A stretch of DNA of 59,571 nt from Nemertoderma westbladi (Eukaryota; Xenacoelomorpha; Nemertodermatida; Nemertodermatidae). The DNA lies in the NCBI GenBank assembly GCA_032718475.1, contig JAUCBJ010008391.1, positions 1-59,571 of the forward strand. The letters run 5' to 3'. A model generated the notes under the pieces. It did not search any database and was not told the DNA's origin. It saw only the letters and a list, made by a program, of their open reading frames with translations. This document shows, one piece after another, positions 24,411 through 37,200 of the stretch; positions within the stretch are counted from its first letter, which is position 1; each line of letters opens with the position of its first letter. Made by a program: the position numbers and the translations under genes.

Positions 24411-25210
24411 CAGACTATATACGAGGGAGCCCAACGGCTCCTCAGCTCATTAGAACATGCTGCTTCTAGTGTTTGTCTTTTTATTAACTCCAGAAAGACC
24501 AACATTTTGACGGTTAACTTTGAAAGTCCCCAGCAAGTCTCTGATCGGATGAGCATAAGCTCAAAGGATGGTATGCTTGAGCATGTGGACGACTTCTGTT
24601 ACCTGGGATCATGGATCCGGAAGTCAGGTGAGGACCTTCGAATACGTTAGGGAAAGGCATGGGCAGCCTTGAATAGGCTTTCCAGGATTTGTAAGTCACC
24701 GAGAATTAATCGGAAACTTAAGGTCCGATTATTTAGAGCAGCAGTAGTTCCAGTACTCCTCTATGGGAGTCCATGCTGGGCTCTAACTGCTGAGGACACC
24801 AAATCTCTGGATGGCACATTCACAAGAATGCTACGCCGGGTTCATTGTGTCAAGTACAATGCACACATCTCCAACCAGACACTATATAACATTGGAGGTG
24901 TCTCATTGGTTCCCCCAAGCTTGACACTAGAACAAAATCGCCTCCGCTTTGCAGGACATTGCTTTCGCCGTGAGGACCAGCCAGTGCATAATATTGTACT
25001 TTGGTAGCGTCATGGAGTGAATAAGCATGGTGGACAGCCCATGACTTTCTTGAGACGCATCTTAAAGGACACTGGCCTTGAAGATGCGGATGATCTAGCA
25101 AATGTCATGGGTGATAAGGAGTTGTGGCGGCGCAATTTTGACGACAAGCCGGCACAACATTCTTAAAAATGCAGTTGCAATGCAGCATGCCTATCCTAGT
25201 AGTAGTCGTA
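24411..25210 (+). pseudogene. RTE-like LINE fragment, plus strand (inverted partner)
   Basis: The same segment as 23268-24065 but in opposite orientation, about 90 percent identical by eye, with a central spacer of about 350 bases. It encodes LLYGSPCWALTAED and NRLRFAGHCFRRE and has an internal TAG at about 25005. It ends with a GTAGTAGTCGTAG tail. The pair could form a large hairpin in the intron transcript. Confidence 0.8.
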
Positions 25211-25303
25211 GTAGTATATCTTTAATTATTATATTATTATTATTATTACAATTTTTTTTATTTGTATGTTATTTTAATTTTAAGTTACATATTTTTGTTT
25301 CAG

Positions 25304-25417
25304 GATGATAAGACATTGGTGGTATTCAAAGGCAAACATTTCTACGTATACGATGTGGAAAAAAAGAGAATTAAAAAAAAGCAGGAAATTAAGAAACGTT
25401 ATGGGCGTTGTCACTAA
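25304..25417 (+). CDS. Last exon of the hemopexin-like host gene
   Basis: A TTTTTGTTTCAG acceptor precedes the exon, and TAA ends the frame. It encodes 37 residues starting DDKTLVVFKGKHFYVYD, with a basic end KKKQEIKKRYGRCH. Joined in phase 0 to the exon ending at 18240, this gives DASFF-DDKTLVVFKGKHFYVYD. That order (DA-F, then a TY-FKG-Y-YD type strand) is the classic hemopexin repeat, which often mediates binding in extracellular proteins. The basic C-terminus is unusual. The gene's full size and function cannot be told from here. Confidence 0.7.
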   Translation, partial: DDKTLVVFKGKHFYVYDVEKKRIKKKQEIKKRYGRCH

Positions 25418-26340
25418 TACTGTATAAGAGAGATGTAGGCCTACAATTAAGACTAAGTTGTAAAATGAATGTTTGGGTAAATGTTTGGTGACGGGAATGT
25501 TGGAGTGCTTGGTAGAATTGGTCTTTTTGATGACATAGACCCTTCTCCATATTTTATACAAAAAATGAACAATATATTATGGGTGTACTTAACTATTTCG
25601 ACCTGTTTATTACAAGCAGTACACAAAACGATGGTTGAATATTGTTAGTTGATTATAATACGTTCCCATAACGTACAGTAGTCCGAGCGAGATTAACTTT
25701 TTTGGCCGCAAATTCCAATCTAAATTATTCTTGTTTCGACTTCCACACCACTTACTGTATTACTTTATATCAACTACAAGGAACAATTTGGACATATTTC
25801 ATCTTTTACAAGGAAAGACAGGGGCATATACGCATAATCTTTGTATAATTATTCATTGACTTTGGCTCTGTCTCAGCCACACATGTTTAGGATCGTTGGA
25901 TCACCGACGAGTCGCGCGACGGATGAGACGTACGGCCACTGCTGTCATCTTCTTACTACTGGGAACTACTGTCAGCTGGTGAGAGAAACAATGGTCAGCC
26001 ATTGTCATTGATGAAAAGTATTCTAAAAGAGTGATTATGTATATGAATTGGAGAGTTACATGTTACATGACTGAAAGGCTGATGGTGAACTGTGTGGAGG
26101 TGCAGTAATCAAATTATCGTTACTCCTACTCTTCAGCATCATTATCACAGTATTTTTACCAAACGTGGTATCAAACCTACAGGTCTACACAAAGTAACCA
26201 CGTAGTGCGTAGCAGTAACCAGCACGGGAACCGTTTGGTGGATTTAATCACCTTGCAGACACTAAGGTTGTAATAACGTTTGAGTTTGTGAATGGATTTT
26301 GCTCAAATTACTTGCAAGCCTTTTCGGTGCTATTTCTATA
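25418..26340 (+). other. 3' untranslated and downstream region of the host gene
   Basis: A/T-rich sequence with no gene. No perfect AATAAA signal is visible. The CTATA at 26336-26340 is the left target duplication of the BEL element. Confidence 0.5.
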
Positions 26341-27518
26341 TGTAAAGGCTTTTGCGGAATTAGCTGGTTATTTTCCCCGCAAAGTACTCTGTAGTTGTTT
26401 TAACGGACATAAAAAGCCGTTTCCTTACTGTACCGGTGTTTTAGTGGACATAAAAAGCCATTTCTTCTGTATGTGTACTTTAGCGGACATAACTAGCGAT
26501 TTTATGTCGCAATAAGCCAAATGCTCTAAACATCGGAACTCAGATGACGACATCTATCAGCTGTGTCCACGTGTAACTTTTTCTTTGTTCTTTGTTCGTT
26601 CTTTGTTCGGTCGACCAATCAGAGCGTTTTTACTCTGTGTTGGACATTGTATACAGAAACTCACGCAATTCAGTCAGTGTGTGTAATTTTTCCTGATGCC
26701 AGAAGACCGGCTTTGGAATTTCTGTGTTTCAGGCTTTAGCCAAACATTAGTAGGCTTGATCATAGAAACGTATAACTGTTATCGCACCTCATATCAACGC
26801 AATTCATATTGTTACAAATCATATTGTCACCTACAAACACCGCATTTTTACTGCTATTTACTGTCGGTTATTAATTATATCAGTTGATGGAATATTATTA
26901 TATTTGGATAATATCGATAAATAATCATAAAACCCCAATCTTCTTGATATACTGAAGGTAAGAGACCGGTTACATATAACAATTGCGACTTACATTAAAG
27001 TGGTTTTGGAGTGAATCTAATGCTATTTCATAGGCACTACATGTGTCGGTTGCTGTTCTCTTTATATGTGACTAAAATTAGTGAAGGTCGGCAGATCAGT
27101 GTGTAGCATTGTGCGGTAGTGTGCATGATTGTGACTGATAACAAAGCATCTCCTAAAGAATGCGCTTTATACGTGAATCAATAGCCATCCCGTTGTGTTT
27201 AGTGTAAGTCATAACTCTGTTTACATACTTAGAGCGCCACGTCCTAAAGGAACTGTTGATATTTCCCGAAAGTGAATAATATTTGTCAGAAATTATATAT
27301 TAACGATCAGTCGAATAATACAGTAGGCCTACACCGCAATAAGGTCAAAGCTTCCGAATCCAGTCTCCCGGGTATATCCAGCGGGTGAATGGTCGCGCAT
27401 AGACTGGCTTCGGCTAATGTAGTGTATCAAATACTCGTCATAGGCTAAAGTCGATTTATAATCTAGAAGACATCTAAATTTGGCAGGTTAAACTGTTAAA
27501 GGTCTGAAAGCGCGAACA
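26341..27518 (+). repeat. 5' LTR of the BEL element
   Basis: 1178 bases, starting TGTAAAGGCTTTTGCGG and ending AAAGCGCGAACA. It differs from the 3' LTR by about ten substitutions by eye and lacks the 121 base duplication seen there. Confidence 0.93.
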
Positions 27519-27872
27519 ATAACAGTTATTAAGTTCTGATTGCAGTGTAGGCAATAAATACAGTTTAATATTGTTCTGGTAAGAACAATAACAGTTATAG
27601 CTTCTTTATTGCAGTAGGCAATAAAGACGAAAAGTACCGGTCGACCGGTAAACAGTAGGCCTGACTACCTAACCACCCGGACCGGTACTTACAGCAGTAC
27701 AGGTACAGCAGTATTATTCGATTTTGAGAATTATATACCTGTAGGTCTTGATATTTAATCAGGGACGGCCGCCCTGGTTTTTTATTGGGATTTTACTTAT
27801 TTCTGTCAGTTTTATTTATTTGTAAGTTAATATTGAGCAGAAGGCGTGTAAGCCTGCTCAGATTGTATAGGT

Positions 27873-28452
27873 AATTTGTAGGCTGGACTGTTGGCTGACT
27901 GTTGTTAAGTCTGAAGAGATTACAGTGTGTGTAGAGTGTATGTCCGATAAAGTACTAGTTAGGAACGTAGGGGCTTCCAGTGCTGTGAGGTAAATCCCCC
28001 CGAAAGAATAAGTTGTACTACTCGGTTAGAACGCATACTAACTAACCATTTCGGAGTCTGCATATACTGTAGTTTGTTTAGGCTTGATAGTAGTCTGCCG
28101 GCGTTTGGTCTGTATTTTGTTTGTGTAGTCTGTACGGGTAGCGTAATATTTCTTATTTAGATAATTTGTAGGCTGGACTGTTGTCTGACTGTTGTTAGGT
28201 CTGAAGAGATTGCGGTGTGTGTAGAGTGTATGTCCGATAAAGTACTAGTTAGGAACGTAGGGGCTTCCAGTGCTGTGAGGTAAATCCCCCTGAAAGAATA
28301 AGTCGTACTACTCAGTTAGAACGCATACTAACTAACCATTTCGGAGTCTGCATATACTGTGGTTTGTTTGGGCTTGATAGTAGTCTGCCAGCGTTTGGTC
28401 TGTATTTTGTTTGAGTAGTCTGTACGCGTAGCGTAATATTTATTATTCAGAG
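27873..28452 (+). repeat. Tandem duplication of 290 bp in the leader
   Basis: Two copies (27873-28162, 28163-28452), more than 95 percent identical by eye, starting near AATTTGTAGGCTGGACTG and containing GGGGCTTCCAGTGCTGTGAGG. The role is unknown. Confidence 0.85.
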
Positions 28453-29398
28453 TTTATGCGATTATACGCAACATTCATACCCCCAAGTTTATTCCTACAG
28501 TAATTGTGCTTGTTATACATATCGTTATAGTTAAATTAACCCCGGTACTACATCAGGGCTGTTTGGCATAGGTAAAGACTGGAGATTATATGCTTTGGTC
28601 ACTCCGGCAGATACCGTGGTTCTTTTAGCTGTACAAGTATTTCTAACTGCTGGTTATTTGTTGTATAAGTACTTGTACCTAATTTAGGGTTTAGTGTACA
28701 GTGCTTTCCGAAGGTAATTAGTGTGTAGGCAGTATATTTGTGTTGTAAAGTGGTTAATAGGCACGTTGGCTCTGGTAGGCCGCGGTAATTAACTTCTAGG
28801 TAGGAACACTCCGTGATACATAACGTAGTACTTATAGTGATATGGCTATAAGTCGTCAGACAGTGGTATTTTGCCTATCTGGACAACGCAGTATATTTAC
28901 TACTGCTTTGTTATTTTCAAATACCGTAGAATCCTGTCTGTTTGTAATAACCAGATATTCTAACCCTTTGTTAGGCTGGTTTGTAGACTTCTTGTAAAAT
29001 TACCCTAAAAATTTGTACGTGTAATTTTTGTATTTATTTAGAGATTGTAATCTCACCCCGAATTGTAAGTAATTTGTAGTATTAAGTAACTTAGGTAAAT
29101 TAGAATTATTTGTTTTAGTGTCCAACAAGTAGCACTTCACTGAGAGCGTACAGCTTCTGTGCAGTGACTCCTTCCCAGAAATAATAACATTTATTTCAAA
29201 TATTGACAAAAACCCATTATACGGGTATATATATTATAAATCAACTCAAACCGATTTATAAAATAGTAGGCCTGTCATACATCAATTAGGTCTTAATATC
29301 AGTTAGACTACTGCTTAAATAACGGTAATAAAGTAAGGTAAAGTAACCAAGTAACCCTAAAATTCAGAAATTCAATTATTCTAAAATAATTGACATAC

Positions 29399-29650
29399 CG
29401 GTATTCATGATAGGCTTATTATATATTTCTATATATTTGTGCTGAAATTATATACCGGTATTCTGTAATTAATTCTAGTCCATAATTATACTTATATATA
29501 CTATAAGTGTAAGCTGTATACCGGTATTCACGATAGGCTTATTATATATTTATATATATTTGTGCTGAAATTATATACCGGTATTCTGTGAAAAACCTAG
29601 TCTGTAATAATACTTATATATATACTATAAGTGTATACCGGTATTCTAAT
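29399..29650 (+). repeat. 122 bp tandem repeat in the leader with CCGGTATTC motifs
   Basis: Units begin at 29399 and 29521, with a partial copy at 29639. ACCGGTATTC occurs five times and a TATATA-rich core lies between. It is just upstream of the gag start. Confidence 0.8.
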
Positions 29651-29780
29651 ATATTGTATATATATCACGTTACATAGAGTAACAATATCGGTAATTAATT
29701 ACTAGGCTAACAGTGATACTGAATTACTAGACTTGCTGTAACTGTAATATAGCAGTAGGCATTCAACTGTACAAACAAAC

Positions 29781-32700
29781 ATGTCTGACACAAAGCCAAA
29801 CCTGTCAGACAGTCTCCTAGATACAACCATCTGTGACCCAGACAGGAGTGTGGAATGTGTGAGACCGAAGTTAAATTCACCTCCTACTGTAAGAAAGATC
29901 ATCCCTCCAGTAGTAATATCAGACCCTAGGCTAGTCCAACACCGTAGGTCTATCATAGGCACTCGAGCTCAAGTCAAGCGGGACCAGGAAGCAGCTGTTA
30001 AACAGCAGCAACACTCGAGCCGAGAACTTATTTCTCAGCAGCCCGACAGCTCCATTAGTGCGGATACTGTAGAGCTGACACCTGAGCGCGGAGCAAAGAT
30101 GGCAGATGCAGTTTATTCGGATCCCCTTCTCATCCTTCCTGCAGCCGTACTCACTAGGGTATTGATTGCGGTGGAGGAACACCAGATTGATTGGGCGAGA
30201 AGTAAGCGATCGACCAAGGATAGTTATGCGGGATACACAAGGGAAGACTGAAGTCTATTGTCGAGTCGCAATGGAATTTCCCCAGACCCGGACTCCCGTT
30301 TGACTTATCAGAAGCTGCCTGGGAAGACATACACCGGATGGGAGTGACAAAAGAAACCAGCGATCCAGCTGTGTGGAAGAGGTCAGCAGCATGATACGTA
30401 CAGGGATTCTTCATCTCTATGGAGCGATTAGAGGAACAACTGTTTCGACAACCCCAAGGACCTCAAGAGCAGGGAGAGCTGCTTTATCAAGTTAGGGAAA
30501 GAATTCTAAGAATCAGACTAATCTTATCGGCCTTTGAGGAGGCTTCGAAAAGAAGACAAGACACTTCGTTGCAAGTTGCCGTAAAGACTTGGTTTCAGCG
30601 GGTGAGTCTCCAAGTTCAAGGAACTGCCCAGTGGAAATCTCAGCTGGCTGAGTGCTCAACCCATGGAGAATCAACAGACGCTACCTTTTCCCAAGTGGAA
30701 AGTGAAGTGACAGCAGAAACACCGCATAAGAGGGATGCTATTGACATCTATCTGTCAGACTGACTATCGACGATTTCTAGGTGACGAAGAGTTGAGGAGA
30801 CGGCTGTCTGGACTTCGCCCTAATAGTGAAGGAACCAAGCTTGTGTTGGACGCAATCGATGCGGAAATTATAGCTACGAACCAAGCTAAATTTGATGAAC
30901 GCCTCCGCATCGCTAGAGTCCAAGAAGAACAAGTAAAGAAAAAACGTATAGAAGACAGAAAGATAGCAGCAGCAGCAGCAGCAGAGGCAGAAGCGGAAAG
31001 AAAAGTGGTAGAAGCGCAAAGAAAAGCGGCAGAGGCAGAGGCAGAAGCGCAAAGAAAAGCGGCAGAGGCAGCGGCAGAAGTGGAAAGAAAATTAGCAGTG
31101 GCAGAAGCAGAACGGAGAGCGTCTGAAGAGACCACCCAACTAGAGTTGGAAAATATTCACGAGAATCAAGACTGCATAAGTAAACAGTTAACAGCTAGTC
31201 ATATGCAGATGATGAATCGATCTACTCCCAAAAGACAGGGATATACATCATCTGAGGAAGGCGATACCACCGATCCTGAAGGCGTAGGAAATAGATCTCG
31301 TCTAAGCAGACGTAGAAGAATGTCCCACCGTCAGAAATTGCCTGATTTGCCCCCAGCTGTTAGAAGGCAACTAACTAACACAGACTTAGGTAGTACAGAA
31401 CCCACAGACCAAATAATTAAAATAGAAAGACACCCTACTATAGTAGATGAGCCTGAAATAATTAGGCCTGTTCTCGAAGCCACCCCTTCGGTGATAGAGA
31501 CACCTGTACTCCCAGAACCTACCTCTAAATTCCCTTTGCACAGCACTAAACTACCTGTGCCCCACAGAACAAACCCTGAGATAGTTCCTGTCCTGGACTC
31601 CGAGCGAAATATCAATGATTTGTCGCCCGTTGTCCCTCGTCTGCCCGCTACTATTGTAAAAGCCTTTGCTGAATTGCCCCGTTATTTTTATTATCTTTTA
31701 CATTAAAATACTCTGTAGTTGATTTAATAAGTGTAGGGGACCGTATTATTGCTGTATCGGTGTTTTTAGAGGATCTAGGGCCTATTTCCTCCGTGTGTGT
31801 GCTGTGGGGGGCGTGTTTTGTGGTTCTGTGGCAATTCGTGACGCAAAGGGGTGATAGCTACTCTTGAACAGTAGTTACTATGACTACGGTTAACAGCTGA
31901 CATTCATACGTGTTGATTTCCTTTGTTCTACGGCGTCTCTCAGTTCAGTCAGCCAATTAGAGCGTTTTTGTGGCTCCTTGTACAGAAAATTTCCGAGAAA
32001 TGACGCAATGCCTATGTGCAGTGTTTACATTCAGTCCTGAGCCAAAGAAAGAACGGCTTGGAAGTATTTTGTGCTTTACTGTTTTTAGTCTTACACTAGT
32101 AGGTTTAATTACAAGGACATATATCCTTTAACTACCTGACTCATGGAATCACTGCTAACTGATCATACATACTGACTGCTGAAACATTGCAAACTCATAA
32201 CAATCAGTGTTTTCATTGTTGTTTTATACTGCTATTTACCGTCAGTTCTTCATAATATGGTTGATGAATTATTATATTTGGAATAACGATAAATAACCCC
32301 GAAACCCAATATTCTTGATATACCGAAGGTAAGAGAGAAGGGTTACAGATAAACGATTGTGACTTATGTTAAAGTGGTTTGAAGTGAATCTAATGTTATT
32401 TGATAGACCCTACATGAGTCAGTCTGTGTTCCTTTTATATGTGATTAAAATCAGTGAAGATTGGCAGATTAGTGTGCAGTATTGTGCAGCATTGTGTATG
32501 AGTGAGTCTGTTAAAGAAGCATTCCTAAAGAATGCGCCATATATGTGAATTATAATTAAGCCATATCGTTGTGAGTAGTTTAAGTCATAACTCTGTTTAT
32601 ATAGATAAAGCGCCACGTCCTAAAGGAACTGTTAATATTACCGAAGGTGAATAATATTGTCAGAGATTATATAATACTGTCAGTCGAATAATACATTAGG

Positions 32701-34292
32701 CTTACATAGCAATAAAATTAAACCGTCGAACCCAATCTCCCGGGAATATCCAGCGGGTGAATGATCGCGCACAGATTGGTTTCGACTAGTGTAGTGAATC
32801 AAATACTTGTCATAGGCTAAAAAGCGATTTATTATCTAGAAGACATTCTAATTTGGCGGGTTAAACTGCCAAAGGTCTGAAAGCGCGAACAACTATGTTG
32901 GCGGCTCCCGCTTCGGCGGTCGAGTGGGTGGATGAGGGGCGGCGGGGGATGAATCTCCTGCTCGGGCAGATGCAGGAGACTGTTCATCAGTTTAAGGGAA
33001 CAGTAAGGGAAAGTAGGTTAGAGTTGCAAGAAGTGCAGCAAAGTATCGCGTTAGAACGCGATAAATTAGTAAATACACAAAAGGGTATACCACCACCCCC
33101 TGTAACAATGTGTCAACCTGTTAGGTCTGAAGTATTTCATGCGCAAGGTGTGGAGCCTACACGCATCTATACTGCTAGTGAAGTGGAAACTCCTATAGTA
33201 AGCCCTATTAAGGGTAATTATAAACCTGTTGACAATGATATTCCCTATAGACCTGATCATAATCCGAGAAATTTATATACCGATAACTCGATATTAAATA
33301 ACACGATGGCCCAAGAAAGTTTTACGCGTCAAATGGCTAGAACCGAAGCCCGTCAAGCGGTAAAGGTGGGAGAGATAGTCAAGTTCAATGGAGACGAGAT
33401 GAAATGGTTACCTTTTAATGAATATTACAAAGATAACATACAGAACTCTGTGCTATCTAACGGAGAGAAACTTAGATTCCTCATCGAGTGCTTGGAAGGA
33501 TCTCCCAAGTTAATGGCGTTAAAGTTTATTTGACATCCAGATGGATTAAGACAAGTTTGGGATACACTAAACATCAGGTATGGTAATAGGAATAACATAG
33601 CTAAGTATTTGTATGCAAAATTGGTAGCGCCCCGAAAGTTCATTAGCAGCGGGATTATAGAGTTTTCCGATGAGATTCAAGAGATCTGTAGACAATTAGA
33701 TTGGCTAGGTAAGTCTCATGAATATAAGAGTTCTATGGTTATTGGAGCCGTGGCCTCTACTTTACCTAAGGGTGGAGTAGGCACACGCTGGGATAAGAAA
33801 GTGTTATATATGATGGAACAACAACGATGAGACCCTACCATGGCTGATCTCATGTCATTCTTAGATGGAGAAGTGAAATTACAGCTCCTAAAGCAGTCCA
33901 GAGAGAAGACACCGGAAAACAAGGTAAGTGAGAAACCCGTTTCTAGGAGAAAGGTAACACCAGTGTGTTATACCGACGAAGGCGAAAGCCAGGCTTCTCA
34001 AGAAGAAGACAGCGGAAAAGACACTGAAAGATCTTATTATGTCAACAAAACGCCTAAAGACGTAAGTAAATTCAAGTCTCGAACCAATGACAGGAGAGAA
34101 CAGGTAAGAAAAACTCCTCCTACGTCTCCTAAGAGAATTCAGGTAAGAAAGCCCGAAGAAAGAACGAGTGTGCACAACGTTACTCAAAATAAGGTAAGTA
34201 ACATCAAACCGAAATGTGCGCTGTGTGACGGGCCCCACCGTTTGAATGTGTGTGATGAATTCCTAAAGAAATCATTAAAGGATAGACGGTAA
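29781..34292 (+). pseudogene. gag: BEL Gag, interrupted by a solo LTR and by stops
   Basis: The likely start is ATG at 29781 in the context AAACATG. In order: an N-terminal Ser/Thr-rich segment (29781-30251), an Ala/Glu-rich coiled coil (about 30880-31140), an acidic and basic linker, a capsid-like (DUF1759-type) region at about 33370-33830, and zinc-binding motifs beginning at 34215. A solo LTR (31655-32891) splits it. The open frames on both sides of that insertion are in the same phase, because the inserted segment plus its 5 bp duplication is 1242 bases, a multiple of three. Frameshifts lie near 30250 and 30750, and in-frame stops at 33531, 33828 and 34290. Gag would form the particle and package RNA. 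The copy is probably non-functional. Confidence 0.8.
31655..32891 (+). mobile_element. Solo LTR of a related BEL element nested in gag
   Basis: 1237 bases, beginning TGTAAAAGCCTTTGC and ending AAAGCGCGAACA, flanked by ACTAT on both sides (31650-31654 and 32892-32896). It shares landmarks with the outer LTR (CCAAT-AGAGCG, CCCGGG-ATATCCAGCGGGTGAA) but differs clearly, so it comes from a sister family. No internal genes remain, as expected when two LTRs recombine. Confidence 0.9.
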
Positions 34293-34295
34293 GTC

Positions 34296-37200
34296 ATGTG
34301 GGATAAGCGGTTGTGTTATAATTGCCTCAGACAAGGACACCAACGGCGAACCTGTTACTCCGACGCAAGGTGTGCGAAGTGCGGCGCAAAACATCATCTC
34401 TTGTTGCATACTGAATTCGAACGAAACAGCCCGAGTCAGGTAAGTGATTCCGAACTACATGTCCAATTCAGTGATGTGAACGACACTGACCAAAGTTCTG
34501 AGATGGAAGGATTCTATACGGACGAATTCTCCGATGAAAACAAATCCTGTTACCTGATAAATACCGCAGTGTATCGAGCACTTACGTATGAAAAGGACAC
34601 CGATAGCGAGCTCCCCCTAACTACTTCTGACCGACAACCATCTTGGAAAGCACCAACTTCCAATGTAGGAATCCGAGAATTTCCCGTAGTACAGTTGAGG
34701 GTCCATGGACCTAAAAGGAGTTATATAGTGAACGCCCTCCTTGACTCCGGTAGCACAGGAACATTCATCGACAAAGAACTAGCCGAAGACATCTTTGCTG
34801 GGCAACCCAAGTTCCGAACTAAGTTAAACATGTCAGGAATTATGCAGGTTTGGAAATCTACAGTAATAGCGGATTATTATGTAGGTGCGTTGTCCACCCC
34901 CCAGGATGAACTAGGAGAACACAGTATAAGGTCAGTAAAAATGGTGGCGATAAAGAACTTCGCTACCAGCCAAGTAGAACCTTATAACTGGGATGAGGAC
35001 GATTCCACCCAGCAGCTTAATATACCTAGATTCAACACAGATTACCCTGGAGTGCAAATACTCATCAGCCGAAATGCGCATGAGGCGCTTGAGACATTGG
35101 AGAAACGGCCTGCTCAACAGCAACCATTACAAGCCTATGCGGGAAGAACTAGAGTAGGTTGGTACTTTACTGGCCCTTCCCGTAGAACTCTCATGGAAAG
35201 GTTACCAAAAGAACAGGTATACCAAGTAAGTGAATGGGAAGAGGAGAGCAGTAAAGTAGACGACCCAACTGAGGGAACACCATACTCCTCAGATAATGAC
35301 GATATCCACCAACTCTTCGACGAGGAGAATACCATCGATCTCCTTACGGAAAACGAGACTTGGCAAAACCAAGTGAACCTATGTCAACTCATTCGTCCAT
35401 CAGGACAAGTCGACTATAATGATGAACTGAATGACGTAATAGAGCGCTATAACGCGAAGACTCGGGATGAACACGCCGTACGATTCTTTACTCAAGAGGC
35501 TGTAGAGCCCAATTCCTACGATAAGGCCCTATCGGTAGAAGAAGAAAGAGCCAAGCAGATCCAGGAGACAACTACACGTTTTCTTAAAGATCAAGGTAGA
35601 TATGAAATCGGTCTACCATTCCGAAAGCGAGAACCAAAATTCATAAACAACCGACCCTTGGCGGAGAAAAGAATTGCTCAACTACATCGACGCCTTACGG
35701 CAAATGCTTCAGCTAAAGAAATGTATCAGACTCAGTTGAAGAAATTTATTAACAAGGGATATGCGGAGCGAGTACCGGAAGAAACACCCATAACTGAGAG
35801 AACGTACTATTTAACACATCATTACATTCCCAAACCCGGTAAACCCCATGAAGTAAGGGTAGTATTTGACGGCTCCGCCCTCTACATGGGCCAATCCCTT
35901 AATTCCGAGTTGTTACCTGGACCCAACTTACTCCAATCCTTGTTGGGAATACTCTTAAGATTACGACAATATTCAATCGCTTTCGCCTCCGATATAGAAG
36001 GCATGTTCTTACAAGTCAAGGCGCTGGATAGGGATCGAGACAGCCTATGATTTCTGTGGTGGCCTGAAGGAGACCTCAACCAGAAACCGGTGGAGTACTG
36101 GATGACCATCCAGGCTTTTGGGATCATCTCAAGCCCTTCAAACGCCTGCTCAGTGGTGCGCACCACTGCTGATGACAACCGGGATGCCTTCTCTAAAGAG
36201 GTGATCGACAACATCAAACGGGATATATACATGGACGACAATTTAAAGTCCCTTCCATCAGTTGAAGAAGCCATTGATGTCGCCAAAGGAACGGTAGAGT
36301 GCTTAAAAAGAGGTGGATTTCGATTAACTAAATTCACCAGCAACTCCCGTGAGTTTCTGGAATCGATCCCGGTAGAAGATCGAGGAGCGAAAGATCTAGA
36401 CCTAATCAAAGACGATCTTCCAGAAACCAAGACACTTGGTTTGAAATGGGACACAGAGAGAGATATCCTGTTTTTCCAGCTAAAACAGCGAGATAATCCA
36501 GTTCGGACTAAACGATTTGTTTAAGTATCCTGAGCACTTATTTCGATCCATTGGGATTTATTAGCCCAGTTATATTGATTGCTCGGAGTTTAGTACAACA
36601 AATGTGGCTTGAAAACCACTCATGGGACGATCCACTTAAGGGAGAATTATTAAAGAAGTGGATGAAATGGGAAGATTCTCTACCAACCATCGAGAACTTT
36701 ATAATTTCCCGTTCATACTTTGGTCATGTTCTCCCTACGTATTCCTATCAACTCCATGTGTTTGGAGACGCAAGCGATATGGGAATAGGTATAGTAGCCT
36801 ACCTGAGAGTGGAAACTCCGGATGGAATCAAAGTCGCCTTGGATACCTCTAAGGCATTGATAAACAACAAGTTGAAAGTTCCTCGAGCGGAGTTAAAAGC
36901 GGCTCTATATGCTACAGCCATCGGCCGGAATGTAATAGAACAGATCGAATATCCACTGGAGAAAACTGTCTATTGGACCGATGCTTTACTCGTGTTGGAG
37001 TATATAACCAATGAAGTCTGTCAGTTCAGCGTCTTCGTTACCAACAGAGTAGCCATTATACTTAGTCGCACGAAGATGGATCAATGGAGACATTGCGCCG
37101 GAACGATTAATCCAGCAGACATCGCCTCCAGGGGAGCAACTCCACAAGAACTGATAGATACTCCAGACTGGTTAGGTGGACCCGACTTCCTAAGCAAAGA

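Larger units (their letters stand above)
27519..29780 (+). other. Long 5' leader of the BEL element
   Basis: 2.26 kb without long open frames. It includes a tandem duplication (27873-28452), a 122 bp tandem repeat (29399-29650) and a start region leading to gag. The primer binding site should be just after 27518 but I could not match it to a tRNA by eye. Confidence 0.7.

Noticed and set aside
30764-31135. Minus-strand open frames opposite BEL gag
   Set aside because: They mirror the Ala/Glu-rich coiled coil of gag. The plus-strand frame has the family signals.
36048-36050. Programmed stop between reverse transcriptase segments
   Set aside because: It interrupts a conserved block in the middle of the enzyme, not a gag-pol junction, so it is a mutation.
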